Shown: piece by piece, positions 36,154 through 44,942 of the stretch
Position numbering within the stretch: position 1 is the stretch's first letter
Layout: every line of letters starts with the position of its first letter
Source: Alteromonas gracilis
GTDB taxonomy: Bacteria > Pseudomonadota > Gammaproteobacteria > Enterobacterales > Alteromonadaceae
Length of the DNA: 64,000 nt
Direction: 5' to 3'
Assembly (NCBI RefSeq): GCF_002993325.1
Contig: NZ_PVNO01000031.1
Location: 124,001 to 188,000 of the forward strand
Notes under the pieces: model-generated
Database searches by the model: none
What the model saw: the letters and a program-made list of their open reading frames with translations, nothing else
Told to the model about the DNA's origin: nothing
Translations under genes and position numbers: made by a program

Positions 36154-36999
36154 CTAATGCCGATGCGGGTTTACAAAATCATTATACTGGACAACATCTT
36201 GCCATGGCACCCGTTGATCGCCCATTACCACAAAATCTGGGTTCTCTAGCGAATGACGTTGGTTATAGGTGAGAGGTTCAAAATTTGCAGCTGCAATACT
36301 GCCGCCTGCTTCAGAAACAATACACTGAGATGCCCCCGTGTCCCATTCGCCAGTGATGCCAATGCGCATAAACACGTCTGCTTTACCTTCTGCGATAAAG
36401 CACGCTTTCAGCGAACAACTTCCAAGGGGGAGGGTTTGATATACCCGTTTTGCGCACATTCTACTGAGTACTTTTTCTCGCGACTGACGACGACTGATAG
36501 CGATCATAACAACGCTATTTTTAGGGTCGTCTAACTTACGCACTTTGATCGGGTGATCACCATCTGGCGATGACTTAAATGCGCCCTTGCCTTTTTGAGC
36601 GTAATACAGTGATTGTCCGGGAGGCCAAAATATAACGCCAATGGTTGGTTCGTTATTTTCGATCAAGGCAATATTTACGGCAAAGTCGCCGCTTCGTGCA
36701 ATAAACTCTTGAGTGCCGTCGATCGGGTCTATGAGCCAATATCGCGGCCAATGCTTTCGCTCTTCTAAACTTGCGTGTTTATTTTCTTCAGAAAGAATGG
36801 GGATATCAGGTGTAGCGGCTTTTAGGCGCTTGTTAATGATATCGTTTGCCAGGTAGTCTGCGCTGGTGACAGGGGATTCGTCTTCTTTCTGGTAAGCGTC
36901 AAACTCACCTTTGTCGTACACTTCTAATACGGCTTCGCCAGCTTCAACGGCAATTTTTTTTGCAAGTTCTAGTAGGTCGGCATGGGCGTCATCGGGCAT
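36154..36999 (-). CDS. cysQ: 3'(2'),5'-bisphosphate nucleotidase CysQ
   Basis: A 281-residue inositol-monophosphatase-fold enzyme that converts adenosine 3',5'-bisphosphate to AMP, recycling the by-product of sulfate assimilation. Metal and substrate residues are in place: E71 in ILSEENK, D91, D94 and G95 in LIDPIDGTQEF, and the late GEWDTGASQCIVSEAGG. The DGTQEF form is the CysQ version of the motif. It begins 3 bases after the nudE stop, so the two probably form an operon. Confidence 0.93.
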   Translation of the reverse strand: MPDDAHADLLELAKKIAVEAGEAVLEVYDKGEFDAYQKEDESPVTSADYLANDIINKRLKAATPDIPILSEENKHASLEERKHWPRYWLIDPIDGTQEFIARSGDFAVNIALIENNEPTIGVIFWPPGQSLYYAQKGKGAFKSSPDGDHPIKVRKLDDPKNSVVMIAISRRQSREKVLSRMCAKRVYQTLPLGSCSLKACFIAEGKADVFMRIGITGEWDTGASQCIVSEAGGSIAAANFEPLTYNQRHSLENPDFVVMGDQRVPWQDVVQYNDFVNPHRH

Positions 37000-37002
37000 A
37001 GT

Positions 37003-37566
37003 TTATTGTTCCTTAAACCACTTTTGAGCTAAAAACAGCGCAGCTATGCAGCGTGCTTCTATAAAGTCTTCTCTAGCAAGTAAAGCATCTGCTTCATCTA
37101 AAGGCCAATGAATCACCTCGAGAGGTTCAGGCTCATCACCTTCTAGTTGCTTAGGATACAAGTCGCGGGCTAGTACGATGGTCATGTTGGCATTAAAGAA
37201 GGTTGGTGCCATACTCACTTTATGAAGCTCAATAAGGTCGTTGGCAGCAAAGCCTGCTTCTTCTTGAAGCTCGCGATTAGCTGCTTCAATGGCGGTTTCG
37301 CCCGGGTCAATTAAACCTTTCGGAAAACCAAGTTGATACGAGTGCGTTCCAGCGGCATATTCACGAATTAACACCATGGTGTTTTCATCTAGCATTGGCA
37401 CAATCATCACCGCGCCTCTGTTACCCCCAGCCATGCGCTCAAACTCACGGGTGGCACCATTGGAAAACTCTAAGTCTAGGCGCTCTACCCTAAAGAGTTT
37501 ACTCTGGGCAACGATTTCACGAGAATGAATTTGTGGTAACGGTTTGTTCGGATCAATTTTCGGCAT
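37003..37566 (-). CDS. nudE: ADP compounds hydrolase NudE
   Basis: A 187-residue Nudix hydrolase. The Nudix box at about residues 84-106 (GLIDPGETAIEAANRELQEE, then AGF) is complete. NudE cleaves ADP-ribose, NADH and diadenosine polyphosphates. The N-terminus (FRVERLDLEFSNGATREFER) and the cysQ and yrfG neighbours support NudE over other Nudix families. The gene is divergent from yrfG with a 71-base spacer. Confidence 0.92.
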   Translation of the reverse strand: MPKIDPNKPLPQIHSREIVAQSKLFRVERLDLEFSNGATREFERMAGGNRGAVMIVPMLDENTMVLIREYAAGTHSYQLGFPKGLIDPGETAIEAANRELQEEAGFAANDLIELHKVSMAPTFFNANMTIVLARDLYPKQLEGDEPEPLEVIHWPLDEADALLAREDFIEARCIAALFLAQKWFKEQ

Positions 37567-37637
37567 GTCTCTCGCTACAACTTTGTTATCATACTTGTAT
37601 ACAATTTATTAGCTTACTTCATTATAAGGAAAATCGC

Positions 37638-38351
37638 TTGCCCTTTCTGCCCTGGAATGAAATAGATACTGTACTACTCGATATGGATGGAACTCTGTTG
37701 GACCTCCATTATGATAATCAGTTCTGGCTGCACCATTTACCTAAGCGTTTAGCGGAGTTGCGAGGCATTTCAGAAGCACAAAGCCAACAGGAAATGTCAG
37801 AGCGTTATGAAGCAGTGTTTGGTCAAATACAGTGGTATTGCTTAGATTATTGGGCTGAGTCACTGGCTTTAGACTTAGAAAATGAATTTATGCCGTTGAA
37901 ACGGGAGCTCGCTCATTTACTTGCACTTCGAGAAGATACCATCCCTTTTCTAGATGCTCTGCATGCATCTGGTAGAGAAGTCGTGCTGGTAACTAATGCC
38001 CATCCCAATAGTTTGGCTCTCAAGATAGAGCATACTCAGCTTGACGCCCACATTGATAATCTGATTTCTACCCATGAGTTTGGGGTTACCAAAGAGTCTC
38101 AGCTGTTATGGGAACGTTTACAAAAGCGGGTGAAGTTTGATGCCAACAGAACGTTATTTGTTGATGATTCACTGCCGATATTGAATGCGGCAAAAACCTA
38201 CGGAATTAAACATTTATTGGCCGTTGATAATCCTGACAGCACCCTGCCAAATAGAAACATTAGTGAGTTCCCTGCGGTGCGCGATTATCGTTTGATGCTT
38301 GAAGATATCGAAGCAAATCCAGTGAGTAATGCTGCAAAAAAACGTTTTTAA
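37638..38351 (+). CDS. yrfG: GMP/IMP nucleotidase YrfG (HAD family)
   Basis: A 237-residue HAD phosphatase that aligns well with E. coli YrfG: WNEIDTVLLDMDGTLLDLHY (catalytic DMDGT), WYCLDYWAESLALDL, REDTIPFLDAL, VTNAHPNSLALKIEHTQLDA and RTLFVDDSLPIL. It dephosphorylates purine nucleotides. The start is TTG 37638, because AAGGA lies exactly 7 bases before it and the protein then begins at the domain. The frame is open to 37533 inside nudE, but that would add a non-conserved 35-residue stretch. It is divergent from nudE, as in E. coli. Confidence 0.92.
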   Translation: MPFLPWNEIDTVLLDMDGTLLDLHYDNQFWLHHLPKRLAELRGISEAQSQQEMSERYEAVFGQIQWYCLDYWAESLALDLENEFMPLKRELAHLLALREDTIPFLDALHASGREVVLVTNAHPNSLALKIEHTQLDAHIDNLISTHEFGVTKESQLLWERLQKRVKFDANRTLFVDDSLPILNAAKTYGIKHLLAVDNPDSTLPNRNISEFPAVRDYRLMLEDIEANPVSNAAKKRF

Positions 38352-38364
38352 AGGAAGAAAGTAA

Positions 38365-38910
38365 ATGGTCTCCGATACAATTTATGTTGGCTCAATAAAC
38401 CCTGTTAAGATTAATGCTGCATTAAATACCCTATCTGACACCCTAGAACATGATTTCGATGCGCAAGGTATGGCAGTTCCAAGTGGCGTGCCAGACCAGC
38501 CAATGAGTGAGGACGAAACCCGTTTGGGGGCGATAAATCGGGTTAAAGCTATGCTAGCTCATCACCAAGGTGGGTTGACCGATGCCTGGTATGTGGCTAT
38601 CGAAGGGGGAGTGGATGTTTTTGAAGATGGCCCTGCAACATTCGCTTATGTCGCTATATACCATGAGGGTCATTGGTCAGTAACAAGAAGTGCCAGTTTG
38701 CCCCTTCCGGTTAGCGTTTATCAGGCGCTTCAGCGAGGCGAAGAACTAGGGCCGGTAATGGACAAACTGTTTGATATGACGAATGTTAAGCAAAAAGGTG
38801 GTGCAATCGGTCTGCTTACGTTGAATCACGCCACACGCCAAAGTGTGTATGAAGTCGCATTAACGTTGGCCATGGCTAAATTTCACTTTCCCGATCTCTA
38901 CACCGATTAG
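38365..38910 (+). CDS. yjjX: Inosine/xanthosine triphosphatase YjjX
   Basis: A 181-residue protein with TIYVGSINPVKINAALNTL, the conserved PSGVPDQPMSEDETRLGAIN and YVAIEGGVDVFEDGPATFAY, and the late MTNVKQKGGAIGLLT. YjjX hydrolyses ITP and XTP so that deaminated purines stay out of nucleic acids. It starts 13 bases after yrfG with an AAAGGAAG site, forming a likely two-gene operon concerned with purine nucleotide housekeeping. Confidence 0.93.
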   Translation: MVSDTIYVGSINPVKINAALNTLSDTLEHDFDAQGMAVPSGVPDQPMSEDETRLGAINRVKAMLAHHQGGLTDAWYVAIEGGVDVFEDGPATFAYVAIYHEGHWSVTRSASLPLPVSVYQALQRGEELGPVMDKLFDMTNVKQKGGAIGLLTLNHATRQSVYEVALTLAMAKFHFPDLYTD

Positions 38911-39301
38911 TCGCTGCATCATAACTTTGTTATGCAATTGGCATCTTATAGCTAAGTACTGAGCGCTCACAAAGGATAGCGATTTATTGTGAGCCTTGGT
39001 CGAAATATTTGATTAACTTACCTTGTTGTACCAGTACGCCTAGATAATCACCCACCCAGCGAGACTTAACGTGTTCGCAATTGCGGCGTGTTACCGCATG
39101 TATTGATACTAATATCGTCTACTGCGTTGCTCTGAAATCTTTACCGCGTTAAGTAATCTTTTCTGATCTACGGCGTTATTTTTTTATAATCAGTTTCTTT
39201 TTATCTCTGCAAGGTATTGAATTAACTTGAAAATAATTCAATTGTCACCTTGGCTTTCTAGTTGCACCACTCTCATTCCAAAAGGATTAAGGAGAGTGAC
39301 A
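38911..39301. other. Intergenic region with a remnant and a hairpin
   Basis: 391 bases between yjjX and the dehydrogenase gene. GCTCACAA (38965-38972) and TTGTGAGC (38987-38994) form an inverted repeat around a 14-base loop. The minus strand carries the possible coding remnant annotated separately. The dehydrogenase ribosome site TAAGGAGAG lies at the right end. Confidence 0.5.
38984..39180 (-). pseudogene. Possible decayed small gene
   Basis: On the minus strand, two overlapping frames read like protein. Upstream a frame gives DQKRLLNAVKISEQRSRRY then stop; one base-shift later the frame gives RRNCEHVKSRWVGDYLGVLV followed by QQGKLIKYFDQGSQ and TAA at 38984-38986. The second frame is open for 44 codons from 39118 but has no start codon before its own conserved-looking part. 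Together they suggest a single gene with one frameshift and a lost start. I recognise no family, and chance cannot be ruled out. Confidence 0.3.
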
Positions 39302-40690
39302 ATGAGTGAGACAATTAATACCTACAACCCTGCTACAGGTGAAAAAATCGATCATTATCATTTGATGTCAGCTGAAGACGCAGAGCAAGCCGTAACGCGT
39401 TCGCAAGAAGCGTATTTGAACTGGCGTCGTACATCATTTGAAACCCGTGCAGACTTGTTAAACAACCTTGCTGACTTAATGGAAGAGCGAATTGATGATT
39501 TAGCCAGCCTAATGACAAGGGAAATGGGTAAAGTAACGGCTCAAGGAAAGCAAGAAGTGCAGCTGTGTGCGGAAATATGTCGCTACACTGCCGAGCACGG
39601 TGCATCTATTTTAGAAGATGAACATCGTATTTTTGAGGGTGGTCGCGCCATTATCACTTATCAGCCAATCGGCGTGATTCTAGGTATTCAGCCTTGGAAC
39701 TTCCCGCTTTACCAAGTTATTCGTTATAGCGTTTCAAATATTATGGCAGGCAACACGACTGTACTTAAGCACGCTAAAAACGTATTCGGTATGGCGCAGG
39801 CTATCCAACAAATGTATGAAGATGCAGGATTCCCGAAAAATGTATACCAGTCGCTGTTAATAGATGGCAGTACGGCAAGCGATTTGATTAAACATAAGCA
39901 TGTTCGCGGCGTAACCTTTACTGGTAGTGATGAAGTAGGTAAACAAGTAGCGAAAGAAGCAGCAAGCTTATCGAAAAAAACGGTAATGGAACTTGGCAGT
40001 AACGACGCCTTTGTCGTACTTGAAGATGCGGATATCGATAACGCGGTAGAAATGTGTATTCAAGGTCGAGTAATAAATAATGGTGAAACTTGCGTAGCAG
40101 CCAAGCGTTTTGTTGTAGTTGATAGCGTGTATGATGAATTTAGAGATAAATTTGTTGCGCAGTGTAAGAAGTTGAAAGTGGGTGACCCTACTGACGAAAA
40201 CACAGATTTAGGCCCAATGGCGCGCGAAGATCTACGTGACGAATTACACGAACAGGTAAAAAAATCACTGGAAGCCGGTGCTACACTAACCCTAGGCGGA
40301 GAAGTACCAGATTCAAACGGTTATTTTTATCCTGTAACTATTCTTGAAGATGTATCGCCTGGTATGCCTGCTTATGATGATGAACTATTTGGCCCAGTAG
40401 CGTCTTTGATTAGAGCTCGAGATGACAAGCAGGCGATGGAAGTAGCGAATGATTCGCGCTATGGATTGGGCGGCGGTATTTTCAGTACCGACACTGATAA
40501 AGCCATTGCGCTTGCGAAAGATGAGTTTGATACAGGTATGGTAAATATTAACGGTTATTCGTTAGCACAGCCTAATCTACCGTTTGGTGGAGTAAAAGAT
40601 AGCGGCTATGGTCGTGAACACGGTGGTTATGGTATGCGTGAATTCGTTAACATCAAAACCATTATGGTAGCGGAAAATACTGCAGACTAA
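39302..40690 (+). CDS. NAD(P)-dependent succinate-semialdehyde dehydrogenase (Sad/YneI-like)
   Basis: A 462-residue aldehyde dehydrogenase, the same length as E. coli Sad (YneI). It has INTYNPATGEKI, the PWNFPLYQVIRYSVSNIMAG segment, VTFTGSDEVG, catalytic base E230 in VMELGSNDAFVV and nucleophile C264 in NNGETCVAAKRF. The motif normally reads ELGG; here the second glycine is serine. The enzyme oxidises succinate semialdehyde or a similar aldehyde. ATG 39302 has AAGGAG upstream; the longer frame to 39227 lacks homology. It is monocistronic with a strong terminator. Confidence 0.88.
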   Translation: MSETINTYNPATGEKIDHYHLMSAEDAEQAVTRSQEAYLNWRRTSFETRADLLNNLADLMEERIDDLASLMTREMGKVTAQGKQEVQLCAEICRYTAEHGASILEDEHRIFEGGRAIITYQPIGVILGIQPWNFPLYQVIRYSVSNIMAGNTTVLKHAKNVFGMAQAIQQMYEDAGFPKNVYQSLLIDGSTASDLIKHKHVRGVTFTGSDEVGKQVAKEAASLSKKTVMELGSNDAFVVLEDADIDNAVEMCIQGRVINNGETCVAAKRFVVVDSVYDEFRDKFVAQCKKLKVGDPTDENTDLGPMAREDLRDELHEQVKKSLEAGATLTLGGEVPDSNGYFYPVTILEDVSPGMPAYDDELFGPVASLIRARDDKQAMEVANDSRYGLGGGIFSTDTDKAIALAKDEFDTGMVNINGYSLAQPNLPFGGVKDSGYGREHGGYGMREFVNIKTIMVAENTAD

Positions 40691-40701
40691 TCACCAGCAA
40701 G

Positions 40702-40899
40702 CTACTTAGCGTTAGAAGGCGGGCAATTGCCCGCCTTTTTTGTGTCTAAAATGCAAAGGCTAGCCCCCTCATTTTTGCAGTTATCATTAAGCGCGTCTTT
40801 CATCATGTATTTCTGGGCGATGCTTGGTGTAATCGGCTCATCTTTTTACCCTTTATGGCAATTCAGGCAATTGTTCTGATCTTGCTGAACTAATTTCAT
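40702..40899 (-). pseudogene. Possible cytochrome-like remnant with in-frame stop
   Basis: The minus strand reads MKLVQQDQNNCLNCHKG from ATG 40899, which holds a c-type heme motif CxxCH, then a TAA at 40846-40848. The same frame stays open past the stop for 47 codons (KDEPITPSIAQKYMMKDALN, then DNCKNEGASLCILDTKK) before running into the dehydrogenase terminator. The stretch before the ATG is also open. A short decayed cytochrome gene is one reading; a chance frame is the other. Confidence 0.25.
40716..40742 (+). terminator. Terminator of the aldehyde dehydrogenase gene
   Basis: AAGGCGGGC and GCCCGCCTT form a 9-base stem around AATT, followed by a T run, 26 bases after the stop codon. Confidence 0.92.
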
Positions 40900-40966
40900 T
40901 ACTGTGACGGTCCTTTCGTAAAACAATTGTGTATAAAGAATTGGGCGTCAAAACAAGGAGAATGTG

Positions 40967-42016
40967 ATGAAGGCTCTAACTAGACAAAAAGAGACATTGA
41001 GTGTTGGTTTGAATAATCGACCGGTTATTCGCCGTTTCGCGTTACGTACTTTTTTAACTGCGGTCGTGCTCTCCCTTCCACTTCCATCTGTTGCCCACGC
41101 AAACTCTGCTTCGCATGAAGAGCGTAACAATGCCAATAATACGGCGAGCGCTGAGGTATCCCCGCGTTTGTGTAAAGACGTATCGCTTCAAGTATTAGGC
41201 TCTGGCGGCCCCGAACTCGATGACGGCCGAAGCTCTAGCGCTTATCTTATTTGGATAGACGAAAAGGCGCGGGTTTTGATTGATGCGGGAAGCGGAAGTA
41301 GCGTGCAGTTTGGCGCTTCTGGCGCTCAATTTGAAACGCTGAATGCTATCTTGCTTTCTCATTTACATACTGATCATGCGGCGGATTTGCCTAGCTTTAT
41401 CAAAGGGGGGTACTTCACGGAGCGAGATACCGATTTATTGGTAATTGGGCCTGATGGAAACGACGTTATGCCATCAACCGAGGATTACATTGCCTCATTA
41501 TTGGGAAAAGAAGGCGCCTTTAGGTATCTATCTTCTTACACCATTAAAGGGAAAGACGACTACGCTATTTTGCCAAAATCTGTCAATAATGCGTTTCTTA
41601 AAACGCCTTTCGACCACAAGATAGATAATGAGGTTAGTATTGAAGCCATTGCGGTAAATCATGGTCCCATTCCAGCGCTTGCTTGGAAAGTAAATGCAAA
41701 AGGCTGTGAGCTCGTGTTTTCGGGAGACACTAACGATGAAGAAGGCCACCTTGCAAAGTTTGCGAAAAACGCTGACCTGCTTGTGCTGCATAACGCAATT
41801 GACGATTCTGCTCCTCAAGCAGCAAAAAATCTTCACATGACGCCTACTCAACTCATAGACATTGCAAAGCGCTCTGAAGCTAAGCGAATAGTATTGTCGC
41901 ACTTTATGCAACGAAGTGAACCCGGTATCGATGCACTCACTGAGGCGATGACGGTTATTGCCCCGGGTCGTGTGTATGCGGCTCAGGATTTAATGAATAT
42001 TACGCTGAACGAGTGA
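40967..42016 (+). CDS. Exported metallo-beta-lactamase-fold hydrolase
   Basis: A 349-residue protein with a long basic N-terminus and signal region (LRTFLTAVVLSLPLPSVAHA). The metallo-beta-lactamase motif HxHxDH is at residues 132-137 (LLSHLHTDHAADLPSF). Further metal ligands are likely in NHGPIPAL, VFSGDTND and LSHFMQRS. The pattern is closest to the RNase Z/arylsulfatase-like branch of the superfamily. It probably works in the periplasm on an unknown ester. ATG 40967 follows AAGGAG at 6 bases; a GTG codon at 40964 is also in frame. Confidence 0.87.
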   Translation: MKALTRQKETLSVGLNNRPVIRRFALRTFLTAVVLSLPLPSVAHANSASHEERNNANNTASAEVSPRLCKDVSLQVLGSGGPELDDGRSSSAYLIWIDEKARVLIDAGSGSSVQFGASGAQFETLNAILLSHLHTDHAADLPSFIKGGYFTERDTDLLVIGPDGNDVMPSTEDYIASLLGKEGAFRYLSSYTIKGKDDYAILPKSVNNAFLKTPFDHKIDNEVSIEAIAVNHGPIPALAWKVNAKGCELVFSGDTNDEEGHLAKFAKNADLLVLHNAIDDSAPQAAKNLHMTPTQLIDIAKRSEAKRIVLSHFMQRSEPGIDALTEAMTVIAPGRVYAAQDLMNITLNE

Positions 42017-42090
42017 GGGCTACAAAGGTAACTCGCGGGCGTTACGCTTCGCTTGGAAACTAGTCAGTGCCTCCTGAGTGGGCAATTATC

Positions 42091-42110
42091 TATGCGGATT
42101 GGTATAAGGC
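42091..42110 (+). repeat. Dispersed repeat copy 2 (TATGCGGAYTGGTAT type)
   Basis: TATGCGGATTGGTATAAGGC, preceded by ATTATC. It lies 20 bases before the shared terminator of the MBL-fold and DUF945 genes. Confidence 0.6.
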
Positions 42111-42126
42111 TAATACTGTCGCGACA

Positions 42127-42163
42127 AATAAAAATGCAGAGCATGCGGCTCTGCATTTTTTAT
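42127..42163. terminator. Bidirectional terminator between convergent genes
   Basis: AAAATGCAGAGC and GCTCTGCATTTT form a 12-base stem around ATGCG, with T runs on both sides, serving the MBL-fold gene on the plus strand and the DUF945 gene on the minus strand. Confidence 0.88.
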
Positions 42164-42183
42164 TTGATACTGTTGCTAATACG

Positions 42184-43617
42184 TTACTGCGGGGCAAAAG
42201 GCAGCGGAATAGGTGTTCCGTTTACGCTGGCTTTTCCATCTTTTAACGTTAGTTTAGTTTCATAACCGCTTTCAGTTTCTTTTATTAAACCCTGTTGCGC
42301 AAAAGTACTCAACATCATAGGTGTTTGCTGGTCTACGGCAGCTTGAAGTTCTTCTTCTGTCATGTTCTGCGCCTGTGGCGTGGCTAAAAGCTGGCCCATC
42401 ATGTAGCCAGATGCCATGCTCTCTGCAAAGGCTTTGTCGGCAGTAATTTGCGCGTCTGCTAACAAATGGGTTACCCAGTAAGCCACATCTTCCATGGTGC
42501 CTGGCAGCGCATCAATGCCAACTAACTTCGTACTAGCATGAGCATTAAATGACCCTTCTGGTAATGTCGCTTTCAGTTTTGTTATGTTTAATTCAGGCTC
42601 AGCTTTAAGCTGTGGGAGTAAGTTTGCTTCGACAAACTCCATCATTTTGGCTGGTACCTCTTCAGCAGGCAATAGCAATGAGGTATTGCTGAATTCTTGA
42701 TAGGCTTTGATGAAATCTATGTCTAGATTATTGATAGCAACACCAAGCACCATATCGGTGGCCTCGATCTCAGGGCCAACGACTTTATCAATCCCATACT
42801 CCACATATACATCAGCAGTATTTTCATCTTCGTTTACATTGGTATCTGTAATGAGTGCGATGTTGTCTAACTGTACTTTTGTGCCTGGTTCTATACCAGT
42901 GATTTCCATGCTTTCAATAAGCGCTTTTACTTTGGACTCAAACAGGTCGCCTTTTAACGCTTCTACAATACTGCCGTGATAGCTTACGTCCATTGATAGA
43001 TTAGACAATGTCATTGAAACATCTTCAGCATCAATGCTAAGTGATTCACCAAAAGAGGTATATACCGTCTCACTACCTTCGGGCTCTGCTTCGCCTTTGT
43101 AACCCGAGAATAGCAGGGTGAAACCCTCTTCTTCACTGGTTGCGCTAAGGGCAGGAATAACATCTGCGTAGTGCAAACCACCGAATAAGCCCACTACCCC
43201 GTCATTTTGATAAATTGGCTTTTGAGCGTCCCACTGTACGTACTCTCTTAGTTCATCGCCATCAACAGAGACGGAGTATTGGATGCGACCTAGACCAACG
43301 CCGTCGCCAAAATAGACTGGTCCGTGATGTGCAACAAGCGTTGCAACAACACTGGGGTTTTCTTCAAAAGGCATTTCACTAGGTGCAGCATTCTGCGCAT
43401 TTATCAATGCTTGAAAATCAACGGCAAGCTTTATTTCAGCGGTGGTAGAAAACCAGCCCTTTTTATAAGACAGAACGTCGGCAGAATACATTGCCTGCTG
43501 ATTTATTTCGTCGATAGCTGACATGACGTTGTCTTGTACGCTATTTCCAATGAAATAAGGGGCAACGCCGAGCGCAACTAATGTGGCGCCGACGCCGGCT
43601 AGAAGAGGTTTGTTCAT
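42184..43617 (-). CDS. DUF945 (YdgA) family protein
   Basis: A 477-residue protein with one N-terminal hydrophobic helix (LLAGVGATLVALGVAPYFIG) and a long soluble region starting VLSYKKGWFSTTAEIKLAVD, the pattern of the YdgA/DUF945 family. Its members are periplasmic-facing membrane proteins of unknown function. A GGATTG-type site precedes the start. It lies 93 bases downstream of gspN on the same strand but is not a known Gsp component. Confidence 0.82.
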   Translation of the reverse strand: MNKPLLAGVGATLVALGVAPYFIGNSVQDNVMSAIDEINQQAMYSADVLSYKKGWFSTTAEIKLAVDFQALINAQNAAPSEMPFEENPSVVATLVAHHGPVYFGDGVGLGRIQYSVSVDGDELREYVQWDAQKPIYQNDGVVGLFGGLHYADVIPALSATSEEEGFTLLFSGYKGEAEPEGSETVYTSFGESLSIDAEDVSMTLSNLSMDVSYHGSIVEALKGDLFESKVKALIESMEITGIEPGTKVQLDNIALITDTNVNEDENTADVYVEYGIDKVVGPEIEATDMVLGVAINNLDIDFIKAYQEFSNTSLLLPAEEVPAKMMEFVEANLLPQLKAEPELNITKLKATLPEGSFNAHASTKLVGIDALPGTMEDVAYWVTHLLADAQITADKAFAESMASGYMMGQLLATPQAQNMTEEELQAAVDQQTPMMLSTFAQQGLIKETESGYETKLTLKDGKASVNGTPIPLPFAPQ

Positions 43618-43710
43618 TTTACAATCCTTTGTTGAGTGTGTTCCAGTTGGCCCTGATAAGTCGATACCAAGACGTATACGTTGCTGTAGTTACTATCACT
43701 ATTGAGCGGG

Positions 43711-44466
43711 TCAAAGCTGTATAGCAATGTAGCCGTTGTTGTTAGGTGTGCCAAATAAACGGGATGCCTGCTGTACCTCATCAGGTAAGCTTTCATCTGG
43801 TTTAAATTTACCACTAACACGAATATTCTTCATGCTGGTGGGAATAATGGCATCCATAGACAAATTAAGTAGATTAGGCTCGCTCACCGTTATACCAATA
43901 TGCTCGCCCTCGCAGCGCAGTTTTGCAGAGTAGGTGCCAAAATCAATAGGCCCTTGGGTTCCCGCTACTGTCGCATTTAGCCAGTCTCCAGAGCCGCTTA
44001 ACGACCGACACGCAGGACCGAACGTTAAATCGTCCAGCGTTACTTTAAAGCGTCCACCAGCGTTTACTGGCAACGGCAAGCGAACTTGAGCAATCACCCT
44101 GTCTACTGGTAGATAAAGGGTGAAATTTTCGGTGCTTACCGTATTCTGGCTAAACAGGCCTGTTGTAATAGGCCCTTCAAACGCTACCTCGTTTTTATCG
44201 CGAATGTTTCCCGCTTTGAGATCTAATTTAATTTTCCCCACTAACATGTGCAGCGGGCTTAGTTCCCATCTAACGTTATAAATTGCTAAGCCATTGGCTA
44301 CCACAGTTTGCGCTTTGCCTGAGAACAGAGTGCCGGTTACGCCACTAATTGCAATATTACTCGGCAACGATACGCGGCCTATTACCTGAGTAGCAGGCAT
44401 GTAGGCTACAGCAAACAATAAGAAGGCGATAACGCCGCCTATAATCCAACTAACTTTCGACTTCAT
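43711..44466 (-). CDS. gspN: Type II secretion protein GspN
   Basis: A 251-residue protein with one N-terminal membrane helix (IIGGVIAFLLFAVAYMPATQ), then the GspN-type region with VTGTLFSGKAQTVVANGLAI and VRWELSPLHMLVGKIKLDLK. GspN is an inner-membrane protein present in some T2SS clusters and not always essential. It overlaps gspM by 4 bases and is the last gsp gene of the cluster. Confidence 0.9.
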   Translation of the reverse strand: MKSKVSWIIGGVIAFLLFAVAYMPATQVIGRVSLPSNIAISGVTGTLFSGKAQTVVANGLAIYNVRWELSPLHMLVGKIKLDLKAGNIRDKNEVAFEGPITTGLFSQNTVSTENFTLYLPVDRVIAQVRLPLPVNAGGRFKVTLDDLTFGPACRSLSGSGDWLNATVAGTQGPIDFGTYSAKLRCEGEHIGITVSEPNLLNLSMDAIIPTSMKNIRVSGKFKPDESLPDEVQQASRLFGTPNNNGYIAIQL

Positions 44467-44942
44467 GCTTTACCTAACTGTAGTCGGCGAATTTTGATAT
44501 AGCCTGGCGCATCGGCCTCGGCAATATCGGCTTGAAGGATAACCACTCCCATGTTTTCCATGGCCTTAAGCCAATCTAAAACACTGTTGAATGGGGCTTG
44601 ATCTACCCATACTTGCAGCTCGTCGCCCTGTGGCTGCATACGTGAAATGGCAATGTCGTGCTGTGCAGTAGTGCGGTTTACCGCTTGTGGTAATGAACCA
44701 GAAAAGGCTCGCTTACCGCCACTTACGCGGCGCAACTGCTGTGCTCTTGCTGCACTGTCTTTTACCCAAACCAATAAGGATTGCTGGTTATCAAGCAGTT
44801 GCTTTTGCTTGTCTAATGCGGCGTTAAGCGGAGACCAAATTACAAAATAAAATAGCGCTATCACAATCATAACCGCTGAAATTAACACAAGTTTCTGCTC
44901 GCGTTCAGTCAGCGCTTTATACTTTTCTAAAAGTGCGTTCAT
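44463..44942 (-). CDS. gspM: Type II secretion inner-membrane protein GspM
   Basis: A 159-residue protein starting with YKALTEREQKLVLISAVMIV: one membrane helix, followed by a periplasmic ferredoxin-like domain. GspM pairs with GspL in the inner-membrane platform. The 4-base overlaps with gspL and gspN show a coupled operon. Confidence 0.92.
   Translation of the reverse strand: MNALLEKYKALTEREQKLVLISAVMIVIALFYFVIWSPLNAALDKQKQLLDNQQSLLVWVKDSAARAQQLRRVSGGKRAFSGSLPQAVNRTTAQHDIAISRMQPQGDELQVWVDQAPFNSVLDWLKAMENMGVVILQADIAEADAPGYIKIRRLQLGKA

Noticed and set aside
38965-38994. GCTCACAA/TTGTGAGC inverted repeat resembling half sites of the lac operator
   Set aside because: The half sites are in the opposite order and 14 bases apart, and no LacI-type gene is near, so it is not called an operator.
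40751-40879. 42-codon plus-strand frame starting MQRLAPSFLQLSLSASFIMY
   Set aside because: No ribosome site, it directly follows a strong terminator, and the opposite strand has a more protein-like frame.
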